Shown: positions 35,975 through 44,951, counted from the first letter of the stretch. The stretch: 64,000 nucleotides of DNA from Streptomyces sp. R28 (GCF_041052385.1 NZ_CP163439.1:8917001-8981000); one strand, 5' to 3'. Notes: a model not told the origin generated them from the sequence alone. Made by a program: numbers and translations.

Positions 35975-36765
35975 CGCCGTACGTCCTCGGTCGGCTTGGC
36001 CGCGACCACGGCCCAGGTGCGATGGGGGATACGCAGGACATCGCCGGGGAACCGGTCGCCCAGGATGCCCTCCAATTCGGCCGAGAACGCCTCCACGCGC
36101 TCGGGCGTGAGGCTGGCGCCCACTCCGGCGCTGGCCCGGATGCGCCCGGTCCACGCCTGCGGGGTGTACGGCACGTCGAGGTCGAAGGAGAACGTCTCGA
36201 TGCCACCGAAACCGGCCGTCGCCAGGTCGGTCAACCAGCGCGGATACAGACCGGTGCCCCCTCCCATCGTCCAGGCGGGGTTGTACGCGGTGATCAGCCG
36301 CTCGGTCTCGTCGACGACGTTGCCGGGCAGCGGCAGCCAGTCGAAGTGCGCGATGACGACGTGTCCGCCGGGGCGGAGCAGCCGCCATGCCTCGGCGGCG
36401 GCCCTGGGGGCGTCGAACCAGTGCCAGCACTGGCCCGCCGACACCACGTCGAACGACGCGTCGGCAAGCGCGGTGTCCTCGGCGGTGGCCACCTCGTACC
36501 TGGTCGTGACGCCGGCCTCCCGGTCCAGCTCTCGCGCCTGCTCCAGCAAGGGGGCGGCCGGATCGATCCCGGTGACGCGCGCTCCCGCCAGGGCGAAGAG
36601 CCGGCCGAGGCTGCCCGTCCCGGTGCCGACGTCGAGCACGTCACGGTCCTGGACCCGGATCCCCGCGCCCTCCAGCCGCCCGACGACTTCCGGAGGGAAG
36701 CCGGCCCGGTGGCGGGTGTAGTCCTCGGCGGTGCGACCGAAATCCGGGTTGAATTCAGGGGACAC
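35971..36765 (-). CDS. Class I SAM-dependent methyltransferase
   Basis: The 264-residue protein begins EFNPDFGRTAEDYTRHRAGFP and has motif I in DVLDVGTGTGSLGRLFA (about residues 43-58), the acidic strand-2 end VTGIDPAAPLLEQA and the post-motif FDVVSAGQCWHWFD, a Methyltransf_11/trans-aconitate-methyltransferase-like layout. It is the first gene of the leftward operon, transcribed from the divergent intergenic region that contains the Crp-type box at 36867. A tricarboxylate-like substrate is conceivable given the aconitase and PrpF-like genes, but not shown. Confidence 0.83.
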   Translation of the reverse strand: MSPEFNPDFGRTAEDYTRHRAGFPPEVVGRLEGAGIRVQDRDVLDVGTGTGSLGRLFALAGARVTGIDPAAPLLEQARELDREAGVTTRYEVATAEDTALADASFDVVSAGQCWHWFDAPRAAAEAWRLLRPGGHVVIAHFDWLPLPGNVVDETERLITAYNPAWTMGGGTGLYPRWLTDLATAGFGGIETFSFDLDVPYTPQAWTGRIRASAGVGASLTPERVEAFSAELEGILGDRFPGDVLRIPHRTWAVVAAKPTEDVRR

Positions 36766-36866
36766 GTGCTCCTCCTCTTTTTGAAGTACGGGTTGCGCGA
36801 GAATCGGAAATGATCATCGAAAGTGAAGTTACCCGCAACTCTTCGAACGGGCCAATGAAATAAAAA

Positions 36867-36880
36867 GTGAACCACGTCAC
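36867..36880. promoter_or_regulatory. Crp-type box between methyltransferase and ATP-grasp operons
   Basis: GTGAACCACGTCAC fits the pattern GTG-N6-GNCAC that I recall as the Streptomyces Crp consensus and differs by one base from the box at 43417. It lies in the only AT-rich part (36770-36950) of the divergent gap. A TTGATA hexamer begins 21 bases after the box, the same distance as in the 53.9 kb region. The box could control both directions. Confidence 0.55.
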
Positions 36881-36953
36881 ATGGATCTTTGCCGAGGCCG
36901 CTTGATAGGTTCTCGACCAGTTTTCCGGAATTAATTCCTCCTGGGGGTAATCC

Positions 36954-38192
36954 ATGCATGACGCCACCGCCGTTCTCCACGTCGGCTGGATGCCGAGGGC
37001 GGTCTCGGCGCTTCTGCGCGCGGGCGCGGACGTCACCTGTGCGGTGACCCCGGCCGACGCCCCGGCGGCCGAGGCGGCCGGCGCGGCCACGGTCGTGGTC
37101 CCGCGGCCGTCGGACGTGGAGGGCGTCCTCGCCGGCCTGGCGCGGGACGGCCGCACCCTCACGGACTACGACGTGATCTGCAGTGTTCTGGAGTTCTGCC
37201 TGGTCCCGGCCGCGGTACTGCGGGAGCTGGCCGGCCGGTCGCCGGGCGCGGCACAGCGCGCCCTGGCCATGCGTGACAAGCACGTCCAGAAGCGGCTGGT
37301 GCGGGACGCCGGGGTGGCGACCGCGGCGAGCGAGGTGCTGCCGTCACTGGCGGCGGTGGATCCGGGCGCGATCACCTTCCCCGCGGTGCTCAAACCCCTC
37401 GACGGAGGCGGCGCCAGGCACACCTATGTGCTCACCGACGAGAAAAGCGCGCGCGCGTACCTTGAGCTCGCCGCCGCCGGGGGTGACGGGCCGTGGCTCA
37501 TGGAGGAGTACATCGACGGAGTCGAATTCCAGGTGGACGGATTCGTCCGGGACGGTGAAATAAGGGTCCTCTCGGTGTGCCGGTATCTGCAGAATCTCAT
37601 CGATGTGCACGAGGGTGGAATCGTGGCCCATGTGGCGCTGCCTCCGGCGGAATATCCAAAGCTTTACTCGGATGTCCGCTCCGTGGCGGAAGCCTCCTTC
37701 AAGGGGCTCGGTCACCACGACGGGCCATTCCATCTGGAGGTGTTCCAGGAGCGTACGACCGGCCGGATCGTCTTCGGCGAGTGCGCGGCCCGGGTGGGCG
37801 GGGGCCGCACCGACGACGTCGTGGAACTGTCCTTCGGAGTCGACCTGCGCGACGAGTGGGCCCGCCTGACCCTTGGCCGCCCCTCCCGGCTGACCGGGCC
37901 CGCCGAGCACACCGCCGAGGGCGCCTACGGAGGCATGAACCTGCCCGCGCCGGCCGGCGAGGTCCTGGCGGTGCCCACCCTGGACCAGGTGCTGGCCCGG
38001 CCGGGCGTGGTGCGCGCCCAGGTCGAGGTCGAGCCCGGCGACGTGATGCCCGATGTCACCGCCGCCTCCCATCTGCGGGCCGGTCTCGCGGTCGTCCATG
38101 GGGGGGACGACCGCGAGGTGGCCGAGCGGATGCGTGACCTGGCCGCGTGGTTCGCCGGGAAGGTCGAGGTGGCGCAGCCCGTCACAGAGTGA
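36954..38192 (+). CDS. ATP-grasp ligase, copy 1
   Basis: A 412-residue ATP-grasp enzyme expected to activate a carboxylate as acyl phosphate and couple it to an amine. ATP-binding segments are FPAVLKPLDGGGARHTYVLT (about residues 142-161) and WLMEEYIDGVEFQVDGFV (about 180-198); the metal-binding strand is VFGECAARVGGGRTDD (about 272-287), where the Asn usual in the family (NxR) is Ala. The N-terminal domain (VLHVGWMPRAVSALLRAG) matches the copy at 52557 closely. Preceded by TCCTCC-like leader and a Crp-type box. Its 3' end overlaps the convergent PCP-C gene by 11 bases. Confidence 0.87.
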   Translation: MHDATAVLHVGWMPRAVSALLRAGADVTCAVTPADAPAAEAAGAATVVVPRPSDVEGVLAGLARDGRTLTDYDVICSVLEFCLVPAAVLRELAGRSPGAAQRALAMRDKHVQKRLVRDAGVATAASEVLPSLAAVDPGAITFPAVLKPLDGGGARHTYVLTDEKSARAYLELAAAGGDGPWLMEEYIDGVEFQVDGFVRDGEIRVLSVCRYLQNLIDVHEGGIVAHVALPPAEYPKLYSDVRSVAEASFKGLGHHDGPFHLEVFQERTTGRIVFGECAARVGGGRTDDVVELSFGVDLRDEWARLTLGRPSRLTGPAEHTAEGAYGGMNLPAPAGEVLAVPTLDQVLARPGVVRAQVEVEPGDVMPDVTAASHLRAGLAVVHGGDDREVAERMRDLAAWFAGKVEVAQPVTE

Positions 38193-39768
38193 GCAGCAGT
38201 TCGGGCATCGGCCGGTCCGGCTGCCCGGTGAGCAGGCCCAGCGCCTTCACCAGGCGGCCGGCGAACTCCCGGACGTACGACGCCGGGTATTCCGACTCGT
38301 AGTGCAGGACCTGCAGGCGCAGCGACTCGCCCTCCCGCAGCAGCCACATGTGCAGGCCGGGAGAGTCCGCGTCCTCGACGAGGTGGTGGGGCCGGACTTC
38401 GGTGTCCTCGCCCAGGCGGAGGCCGGCCCCCCACACGTCGTTGTACATGAAGTACACCCCCGGGTCCTTGCGGAACCCGGCGGGCAGATCGGGCCAGATC
38501 CGCCGCCGGACGAACATGGCGGGCATGTCGCCGTGCGCCGTGGCGCCCAGGATGCTGTGCTGCACGGCGCCGACCAGGTCCCGGAAGGACCCGGACAGAT
38601 CCACGTCCGTGGTCGGGAAGACGCCGTTGGCGAACCAGCCGACCGTGTCCTGGTACTCGCCGTCGAGCCGGTTCGCGTTGGTCGTCAGCAGCGTGACCCG
38701 CGATCGCCCGGTGACGTGCGCGACCAGCGCCTTCACCACGGCCATCGAGACGCAGTACGGCGTGGTGCGCAGCGCGTGGGAGGCCTCCCGCAGGGCCCGG
38801 GCGGTCTCCGGTGGCAGCTCCAGCACCAGCGAGGAGGGCTTCGTCAGCTCCCCGGTGCCCTGGTAGCCGGGCAGCCGCAGCCCGAAGTCCGCCGCGTCCT
38901 CGGGCAGTTGGCTGCGCCAGTAGGCGGTCAGCTCCTCGTCCCGGCCCTCCTCCCAGCGCCGCCACTGCCCGGCGGCCCACTCCGCGTAGGCGCCGCAGCC
39001 GCCGTCCGGGGCGGGCAGATCACCGCTCCCGTAGGCGGCGGACAGATCGCGGACGAAGACGTCCAGCGACCAGCCGTCCGCGATCATGTGGTCGAAGACC
39101 AGGACCAGCATGTGGTCCGCGGCGCCGCGCCGCACGGCCAGCACACGCCACAGCGGAGCCCGGGTGCGGTCGAAGGGCTGTCGTACGTACCCGCGCAGGA
39201 ACTCGTCGAGTTCCGCGTCCGGCACCCCGCGGTAGTCCATGGTCTCCAGGCTCACCCGGGGCTCGGACTCCACCACCGGAACCGCGCGGTCCGCCTCCGC
39301 GCGGAAAGCGGTCCGCAGCGACTCGTGGCGCTGTGCGACGCGGCTCAGGGCCGCGCCGAGCCGGTCGGTGTCCAGCGGACCCGTGACCCGGTACAGGGCG
39401 TGGAACTGCAGGATGGGAGCCTGCGGATCGCGCAGCGCGGACAGCAGCGCCCACTCCTGGGCCATGGAGGCGCGCCCGCGGTGGCCGCCGTCCCGGTCGG
39501 TGTCCGCGCGGGTGGCGACGGTCCGCTCCGCGCTGACCTGCTCGGCCACGTCGGCGATGCTCCGGGCGGTGAAGAATGCCTGCGGGGGTACCTTCACGCC
39601 CAGTTCGCGTTCGATGCGGCCCAGGACCTGGAGGGCGAGGATGCTGTCCCCACCCATGTCGTAGAAGTTGTCCTCGGCGAGGACCGACTCGTCCTCCAGT
39701 ACGGCACGGTGGATGCCGAGCACGGCGTCGTGGACGGCCGCATGACCGGCTTCTGCTGCGGGAGTCAT
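38182..39768 (-). CDS. NRPS didomain: peptidyl carrier protein - condensation
   Basis: The 528-residue protein has a carrier domain (about residues 5-80, phosphopantetheine serine in NFYDMGGDSILALQVL) and a condensation-superfamily domain (about 100-510). The HHxxxDG catalytic motif reads DHMIADG (about 300): the second, catalytic histidine is kept and the first is Asp. RFRQ-like and late DVWGAG regions are consistent with the fold. Order PCP-C rather than C-A-PCP implies loading in trans by the free-standing adenylation domain at 40489. The ATG overlaps the hydrolase stop (ATGA). Confidence 0.88.
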   Translation of the reverse strand: MTPAAEAGHAAVHDAVLGIHRAVLEDESVLAEDNFYDMGGDSILALQVLGRIERELGVKVPPQAFFTARSIADVAEQVSAERTVATRADTDRDGGHRGRASMAQEWALLSALRDPQAPILQFHALYRVTGPLDTDRLGAALSRVAQRHESLRTAFRAEADRAVPVVESEPRVSLETMDYRGVPDAELDEFLRGYVRQPFDRTRAPLWRVLAVRRGAADHMLVLVFDHMIADGWSLDVFVRDLSAAYGSGDLPAPDGGCGAYAEWAAGQWRRWEEGRDEELTAYWRSQLPEDAADFGLRLPGYQGTGELTKPSSLVLELPPETARALREASHALRTTPYCVSMAVVKALVAHVTGRSRVTLLTTNANRLDGEYQDTVGWFANGVFPTTDVDLSGSFRDLVGAVQHSILGATAHGDMPAMFVRRRIWPDLPAGFRKDPGVYFMYNDVWGAGLRLGEDTEVRPHHLVEDADSPGLHMWLLREGESLRLQVLHYESEYPASYVREFAGRLVKALGLLTGQPDRPMPELLLTL

Positions 39769-40496
39769 CGTTCCTCCTCCAGGGGGAGCGGACAGAACTG
39801 CGCGTAGAACTCCTCGATCACCGAGGCGACCGGTCCGTCGGGGCGCACCACGTCCGCGTGCGCACCGTCCATCAGGACGTAGGAGAAGAGGGGATGGCGG
39901 CGGGCGCGCAGGGCCGCCCGCTCGGATTCCGGGATCACATGGCTGTCGCGCGGTACGACCATCAGCACCGGGATTCCGGCGGCCGTCAGCATGTCCAGCA
40001 AGTGGGTGTAGTCGTACTCCCACTTCAGGAAGCTCGACTCCGCCCACTCCCCGCCCTCGATCCGCTGCGGACGCCGCTCCAGGGACTGGTCCAGCAGGAC
40101 GAGGCTGCGGACCCGGGCCGGTCCCATGACGGCCGCGTGGACGAGCCCGACGAGGGCGCCGTACGAGTATCCGATCACGTGGGCGGGTGACGGCAGCACG
40201 TCGGTGATGCGGTGCACGTCGGCCGCGTAGTCCAGGGGCGAGTAACCCCAGGGGGGAGCGGGACTCGGCGGATGGTCCCGGAGGGTGGGGAGCAGCGCGA
40301 TCTGGCCCTCGGAGCACAGGGCGTCGCTCAGGAAACGCAGCCGGTTCCTGTCGTCCTCCAGCCCGTGCAGCAGCAGGAGGGGGGCGCCCGCCCCCGGGAC
40401 GCCGGGCCGGCCGGGCACCACGTCGTGGTCGAGCAGGGCCACCTGGCCGAAGGAGCGCAGGTACGGGGAGGGCGGGACGAAGTCCGGCTCAGCCAT
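39765..40496 (-). CDS. Alpha/beta hydrolase (thioesterase-like)
   Basis: This 243-residue protein has the alpha/beta-hydrolase fold: oxyanion-hole segment APLLLLHGLEDDRNRLRF (about residues 37-54), nucleophile elbow GYSYGALVGL (about 113), acid in VVPRDSHVIPES and His in LMDGAHADVVRP (about 217). Between an adenylation-domain gene and a PCP-C gene it is probably a product-releasing or editing (type II) thioesterase. The start overlaps the adenylation gene stop by 8 bases. Confidence 0.82.
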   Translation of the reverse strand: MAEPDFVPPSPYLRSFGQVALLDHDVVPGRPGVPGAGAPLLLLHGLEDDRNRLRFLSDALCSEGQIALLPTLRDHPPSPAPPWGYSPLDYAADVHRITDVLPSPAHVIGYSYGALVGLVHAAVMGPARVRSLVLLDQSLERRPQRIEGGEWAESSFLKWEYDYTHLLDMLTAAGIPVLMVVPRDSHVIPESERAALRARRHPLFSYVLMDGAHADVVRPDGPVASVIEEFYAQFCPLPLEEER

Positions 40497-42078
40497 GGTT
40501 CTCCTCCCACGCGGCGGCCAGGGCGTTTCGGTCGACCTTCCCGTTGACCGTGCGGGGCAGTTCGTCGACCACCCGGTACCGGGCCGGCTGCATGTACGAG
40601 GGCAGCTTCGCCGCCGTGTGCCGACGCAGCTCGCGCAGGTCCGGCAGCTCTCCTTCCCTGGTGAGGAGGGCGCAGCACAGCCGTTGCGTCCCGTCGGCCG
40701 ACACCCGGGGCAGCGCCACCGCCTCGACGACCGAGGGGTGGGAGCGCACCGCGTTCTCGATGTCGCCCAACTCCACGCGGTGACCGCGGAGTTTGACCTG
40801 CAGGTCGGCGCGGCCGTGGTAGACGAGGTCGCCGTCGGCGGTACGGCTGACCAGATCGCCCGACCGGTAGTAACGCGTCCCTCCGGGCCCGGGCGGGAAG
40901 GACACGAAGCGCTCCGCGTTCAGTTCCGGTCGGTTGAGGTACCCCTGCGTCACCTGCGGGCCGCCCAGCAGCAGTTCGCCGGGTACGCCGGGTTCGGTCA
41001 CCTCCTCGCCGTCCGGTCCGGCGACGCGGACCGCGAAGCCGGGCAGGGCGGTACCGATGACGGACGCGCTGCCGTCGACGTCGGCGCGGGTGACGCGGTG
41101 GAACGTGGCGTGGACGGTGGTCTCGGTGATGCCGTACATGTTCACCAGCCGAGGCCGGTCGAGACCGTGGGCGTCCACCCAGTCGCGCAGGGCGGCGGGG
41201 GTGAGCTTCTCGCCGCCGAAGATCACGTAACGCAGGTCCGGAAGGTCGCGGCCGGTGGCGGCGTGGCCGCGGACGAGCATGCCGAACGCGGTGGGCGTCT
41301 GGTTGACGACCGTGATCCGTTCCTCGGCGAGCAGCTCCACGAACTGCTCGGGAGCGCGGGTGACCCATTGGGGCGGCACGACGACGGCGCCGGCCGTGGA
41401 CAGGGCGCCCCACACCTCCCACACGGAGAAGTCGAAGGCCAGCGAATGGAACAGCAGCCACCGGTCCGAGGGGGAGACGTCGAACAGCCCGCGGGTGGCG
41501 TCGAGCAGGGCGGTGACGCTGCCGTGGCGGACCGGGACCCCCTTCGGTACCCCGGTGGTGCCGGACGTGTAGATGACGTAGGCGCAGTGGTCCGCGCCGG
41601 GCAGGCCGGCCGTTGCCGAGGAGCGGGCCTCGGGCGGCTCGGGCGTCGGACCGTGCCGCAGGGAGGCCAGCTCGTCCGTGGTGGTACGCGTGAGCGCGCC
41701 ACCCCAGGCGGGGTCCGCCTCGCCGACGAGGTGGCGGGCCCCGCTGTCGCCGACGATGAACTCGTTGCGCTCGGCGGGATTGCGCGGGTCGAGCGGGACG
41801 TACGCGGCTCCCGAGCGCAGGATGCCCAGGATCGCCGCGATCGCGTCGCAGCCGGCCTCCATCCGCAGCGCGACCCGGTCGCCCGGGGCCACGCCGTGCT
41901 CCCGCAGCCGCTGGGCGATGCGCAGACTCCACACGTCGAGTTCGCGGTAGGTGACCCGACTGCTCTCGTCCGAGACTGCGGTGCCGTCCGGATGTCCGGC
42001 CGCACTGTCGGCGAAGACGTCGACGAGCGTGCGGCGCGGCTCCGCTTCCGAATCCGACACCGTCGATGTGGCGTTCAT
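40489..42078 (-). CDS. Free-standing NRPS adenylation domain, predicted to activate L-threonine
   Basis: The ATG at 42078 follows CAGAGGTGG and gives 529 residues. All core motifs are visible: A3 YVIYTSGTTGVPKGV, A4 FDFSVWEVWG, A5 NMYGITETTVHATF, A7 YRSGDLV, A8 GRADLQVKLRGHRVELGDIE and A10 PRTVNGKVDR. Reading the pocket positions from A4 to A10 I obtain D-F-W-N-I-G-M-V-H-K, the established threonine code. No carrier domain is attached, so threonine would be loaded in trans on the PCP of the neighbour at 38182. Confidence 0.9.
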   Translation of the reverse strand: MNATSTVSDSEAEPRRTLVDVFADSAAGHPDGTAVSDESSRVTYRELDVWSLRIAQRLREHGVAPGDRVALRMEAGCDAIAAILGILRSGAAYVPLDPRNPAERNEFIVGDSGARHLVGEADPAWGGALTRTTTDELASLRHGPTPEPPEARSSATAGLPGADHCAYVIYTSGTTGVPKGVPVRHGSVTALLDATRGLFDVSPSDRWLLFHSLAFDFSVWEVWGALSTAGAVVVPPQWVTRAPEQFVELLAEERITVVNQTPTAFGMLVRGHAATGRDLPDLRYVIFGGEKLTPAALRDWVDAHGLDRPRLVNMYGITETTVHATFHRVTRADVDGSASVIGTALPGFAVRVAGPDGEEVTEPGVPGELLLGGPQVTQGYLNRPELNAERFVSFPPGPGGTRYYRSGDLVSRTADGDLVYHGRADLQVKLRGHRVELGDIENAVRSHPSVVEAVALPRVSADGTQRLCCALLTREGELPDLRELRRHTAAKLPSYMQPARYRVVDELPRTVNGKVDRNALAAAWEENHG

Positions 42079-42115
42079 TTCCACCTCTGATCCAGCTCTG
42101 ATCCAGTTCGTGTGT

Positions 42116-42916
42116 TCAGTGGGCGCCGATGCCGTCGAGCACGCGGGGACAGGCGCAGTCGCGGTCGCGCGGCAGCAGACGCACGGTCTCCAGCACCAGA
42201 CGGCGCAGCCGCTCGGCGTTCTTCGCGAACACCCGCATGACTTCGGTCTGTTCGACGCTCTCGGCGGCATCGATCCCGGCGTCCACGTCGGTCACGAGGG
42301 CCACCGAGGTGTAGCAGAGGGCGAGTTCGCGGGCGAGGGCCGCTTCCGGCTGGCCCGTCATGTTGACCAGGGACCAGCCGGCCGAGGCGAACCACTGGGA
42401 CTCGGCGCGGGTGGAGAAGCGGGGGCCTTCGATCACGACCATCGTGCCGCCGTCGTGCACCTCCTCGCCGGCCGCGGCCGCCCGCAGGACGGCGGCCCTG
42501 CCGTGCACGCAGTACGGGTCGGCGAAGGAGACATGGACGGCTCCCTCGTCGTAGAAGGTGCTCGCGCGTCCGCTGGTGCGGTCCACCAGTTGGTCCGGTA
42601 CGACGATGGAGCCCGGGCCCAACTCCCGCCGGAGCGAACCGACGGCGCAGGGCGCCAGGACCCGGCCGACCCCGAGCGAGCGCAGGGCCCACAGGTTGGC
42701 GCGGTAGTTGATCCGGTGCGGCGGGAACCGGTGGTCGGCGCCGTGCCGGGGCAGGAAGGCCACCCGGCGTCCGCCGGTGGTACCGATCGAGATCGCGTCC
42801 GACGGAGCGCCGTACGGTGTGGCGACCTCGATCCGTTCGGCGTCCTCGAGCAGTTCGTAGAAGCCGCTGCCGCCGATGATCCCGATCTCCGCGGTCGGCG
42901 GTCGTTCCTCTGTCAT
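42116..42916 (-). CDS. S-methyl-5'-thioadenosine phosphorylase
   Basis: The ATG at 42916 (MTEERPP) gives 266 residues; two more in-frame ATGs lie upstream in a tandem repeat. Family motifs: EIGIIGGSGFYELL, FLPRHGADHRFPPHRINYRANLW (key His/Asn around residues 65-85), VVPDQLVDRTSGRASTFYDE and EGPRFSTRAESQWF with VNMTGQPEAALARE. It phosphorolyses MTA to adenine and methylthioribose-1-phosphate. Its position at the head of an NRPS operon implies that the pathway releases MTA, as when SAM donates its aminocarboxypropyl group or is cyclised. Confidence 0.9.
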   Translation of the reverse strand: MTEERPPTAEIGIIGGSGFYELLEDAERIEVATPYGAPSDAISIGTTGGRRVAFLPRHGADHRFPPHRINYRANLWALRSLGVGRVLAPCAVGSLRRELGPGSIVVPDQLVDRTSGRASTFYDEGAVHVSFADPYCVHGRAAVLRAAAAGEEVHDGGTMVVIEGPRFSTRAESQWFASAGWSLVNMTGQPEAALARELALCYTSVALVTDVDAGIDAAESVEQTEVMRVFAKNAERLRRLVLETVRLLPRDRDCACPRVLDGIGAH

Positions 42917-42946
42917 CAGATCCCCCGTTGTCATCGGATCCCCCGT
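42911..42946 (-). repeat. 18-bp tandem repeat duplicating a start-codon region
   Basis: TGTCATCAGATCCCCCGT (42911-42928) and TGTCATCGGATCCCCCGT (42929-42946) are adjacent and differ by one base. Read on the minus strand each unit holds a GGGGGAT stretch followed by ATGAC, so the phosphorylase gene has two or three consecutive in-frame candidate starts with ribosome-binding-like sequence. Confidence 0.6.
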
Positions 42947-43416
42947 CATCACAAGGACCCGTCCAGGACCAGTGGTCCAGCGGGTCGGTCGTCGTGTGCA
43001 TCGTGGTGTGTCCGGGGATCCGGTCTCCCCGGGAGGCGTGGCCGCGCCGTTCGGCGACGGTTGCGCCGGCTCCGCTTCGGTGCCGTTCAGCGGCACGCTC
43101 GGCGGAGAGAGCGCCGTACGGGCGTGGGGCAAGGAGCGTCCGGTCAGGCGGAGCGAACCCGAACGGGACAGGCGGTGGGCCGCCTTGGCGGGAACAGCCG
43201 GGGGAAGCGGGGCGCACCAGGGAGTGCGCACCGGGCGTCGGCCCGCCTGCGCTGAACCATACAGTGATCAAATAGGTCGCTGGAGTGACGCACGTCTCAT
43301 GTCCGCGCCCCTATGTCGCGGCGGCCGGAAAATCGGGAGAAGAGCGGAACGCGAGGCTCCGAATTTACCTGAGTCATACAATGCAAAGAGGGTGCAAATT
43401 TAGCTGGGTGAGGCAT
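42947..43416. other. Gene-poor divergent intergenic region
   Basis: About 600 bases separate the phosphorylase start from the dioxygenase start at 43546. The left 330 bases are GC-rich with open frames on both strands but no ribosome-binding site, family motif or consistent codon bias; from about 43260 the composition turns AT-rich, typical of a promoter, leading to the Crp-type box at 43417. I see no gene or RNA that I can support here. Confidence 0.5.
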
Positions 43417-43430
43417 GTGATCCACGTCAC
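43417..43430. promoter_or_regulatory. Crp-type box upstream of the dioxygenase operon
   Basis: TGTGATCCACGTCACA (43416-43431) is a perfect 5-bp-arm dyad (TGTGA/TCACA, 6-base centre). Its core GTGATCCACGTCAC fits GTG-N6-GNCAC and matches the box at 36867 at 13 of 14 positions. It lies about 115 bases before the GTG at 43546, inside an AT-rich segment, with TTGCAT beginning 20 bases after it. It could drive both the dioxygenase operon and the divergent MTA phosphorylase/NRPS operon. Confidence 0.6.
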
Positions 43431-43545
43431 AGTGACTTTCCGCCGTGGCATTGCATCATAGTGTTTGATCTTGTTCGGTCGTCGCCGAGTAAACCCATGG
43501 CGAACCGGACTTACTGACTGGAACACGCGACTGGGGAGCCAAATC

Positions 43546-44634
43546 GTGCACTCTCCCGTTCAAGCAGGGGCCCTTCCACCAGATTCACGGGCCGCTCATG
43601 CAGGAAACGGATGGCTGGGCTCTTCCCTGGCCGCCCGGGAAGAAGAATGGCGTCTCCCCATGCCGGGCGAGGTGGCCGCGGAGCTGAACGCCGCGGCCAG
43701 GGACGCCTTGGCCGCGGGCGGACGCCCGCATCTCGCTTCTCCTCGCCCCGTCGGCCTCGGTCGCACCGAGGAGTTCGTCGCCGAACTGCGGCGCAGACTC
43801 GCCGGGTATCCGGGATTCGTGGTCGTCACGGACGTTCCTGTGGAAGCGGAGGATCCACAGGAGTCCGAGATGATCTACTGGCTCCTGGGTCTCCTCCTCG
43901 GCCGCCCGGTGTCGCAGAGCCGCAAGGGCGACCTGCTCGGCCGGGTCGAGGACCGCGGGGCGGACATCGGCAGCCCGGTCCAGCGCGGCTACGAAAGCTC
44001 CGCCGCGCTCCCCTTCCATGTGGACCGCACCGACGTCATCGGCCTGTTGTGCGTCCGGCCGGCGGCGTCCGGGGGACTGAGCCGCATCGTGTCCGCCAAG
44101 ACCGTCCACGACCTGCTGCTGGCGGAGTCCGAGGACCTGCTGGCCGAGCTGTATCAGCCCTATCCGAACGACCGGCGCGGCGAGGAGCAGCCCGGGGAGG
44201 CCCCGTGGTCGGGGATCCCGGTGTTCAGCCGTACCGGTGACTCCTTCGCGGCGCGCTACCTACGGCGGTTCATCGAGGGTTCGCAGCGCCATGACACCGC
44301 GCCGCGGCTCACCGAGCGCCAGATCGCCGCGATGGACGCCCTCGACGCGATCCTCGAACGGCCGGGCGTCTCGCTCGACATGGAGCTGCGCCGGGGCGAC
44401 CTGCAGCTCATCAACAACTTCCATCTGCTGCACGCCCGGTCCGCCTTCGAGGACGGCGGCGGTCGGGGACGGCTGCTGCTGCGCCTGTGGCTGGCCTTCG
44501 ACGCCAGCCCCGAACTCCCCGACCACTTCGCCTCGCTGTACGGCGCGGTGGCCGCGGGCAGCTACCGGGGCGGCGTCTGGCCGGCCGGGTCCCTGCCCGA
44601 GACCCTGGGCCGCCCGGTCGGCGAACTCGGCTGA
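43546..44634 (+). CDS. TauD/clavaminate-synthase-like Fe(II)/2-oxoglutarate dioxygenase
   Basis: The GTG at 43546 is chosen because GGGGAG lies 7 bases upstream; it gives 362 residues. The iron ligands are HxD in ALPFHVDRTDVIG (about residues 148-150) and the distal His in LINNFHLLHARSAFE (about 295), with the 2-oxoglutarate-binding Arg in LLLRLWLAFD. The layout resembles amino-acid hydroxylases of the clavaminate-synthase type. It leads the rightward operon and probably hydroxylates or desaturates an amino-acid precursor, possibly carrier-bound threonine-derived; substrate unknown. Confidence 0.85.
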   Translation: MHSPVQAGALPPDSRAAHAGNGWLGSSLAAREEEWRLPMPGEVAAELNAAARDALAAGGRPHLASPRPVGLGRTEEFVAELRRRLAGYPGFVVVTDVPVEAEDPQESEMIYWLLGLLLGRPVSQSRKGDLLGRVEDRGADIGSPVQRGYESSAALPFHVDRTDVIGLLCVRPAASGGLSRIVSAKTVHDLLLAESEDLLAELYQPYPNDRRGEEQPGEAPWSGIPVFSRTGDSFAARYLRRFIEGSQRHDTAPRLTERQIAAMDALDAILERPGVSLDMELRRGDLQLINNFHLLHARSAFEDGGGRGRLLLRLWLAFDASPELPDHFASLYGAVAAGSYRGGVWPAGSLPETLGRPVGELG

Positions 44635-44686
44635 GGGGGCCGGCCGCGCAGGCCCCCACGCTTGCCGCCGTGGGGCGACGGCGGCA
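44635..44686 (+). terminator. Tandem terminator-like hairpins after the dioxygenase
   Basis: A first hairpin pairs GGGGGCC (44635-44641) with GGCCCCC (44651-44657), 7 bp with a 9-base loop; a second pairs TGCCGCCG (44663-44670) with CGGCGGCA (44679-44686), 8 bp perfect with an 8-base loop, followed by AAAAGTAATT. Together they could reduce read-through and set different expression for the next genes. The rest of the 317-base gap (to 44951) is AT-richer and may hold a promoter. Confidence 0.55.
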
Positions 44687-44951
44687 GAAAAGTAATTGCG
44701 TCCCGAGTGGGCTCGGGATATTCCCTTTGTGTCCGATGCGACTTCTGCCCGGCTGCCGTGAAGCGTAGTAGCGGAAGCCATTGTTCCGCTCATTTCCCGT
44801 CGGTGCCACATCGAATTCCGTCGTGCCGTCGATTGCCTCTCCGACTCCCTTTCCGTTTCCCGCCGGGCGGTATTCGCCGGTCGGTCAGAGCTGCCCCTTT
44901 TTCGCACAGGTCATCCCACGATGCCCGACAATGACGAGAAAGCAGATTTGC

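Noticed and set aside
42947..43416. Small genes in the large divergent gap
   Set aside because: Open frames exist on both strands but none has a ribosome-binding site, plausible codon bias or recognisable protein pattern.
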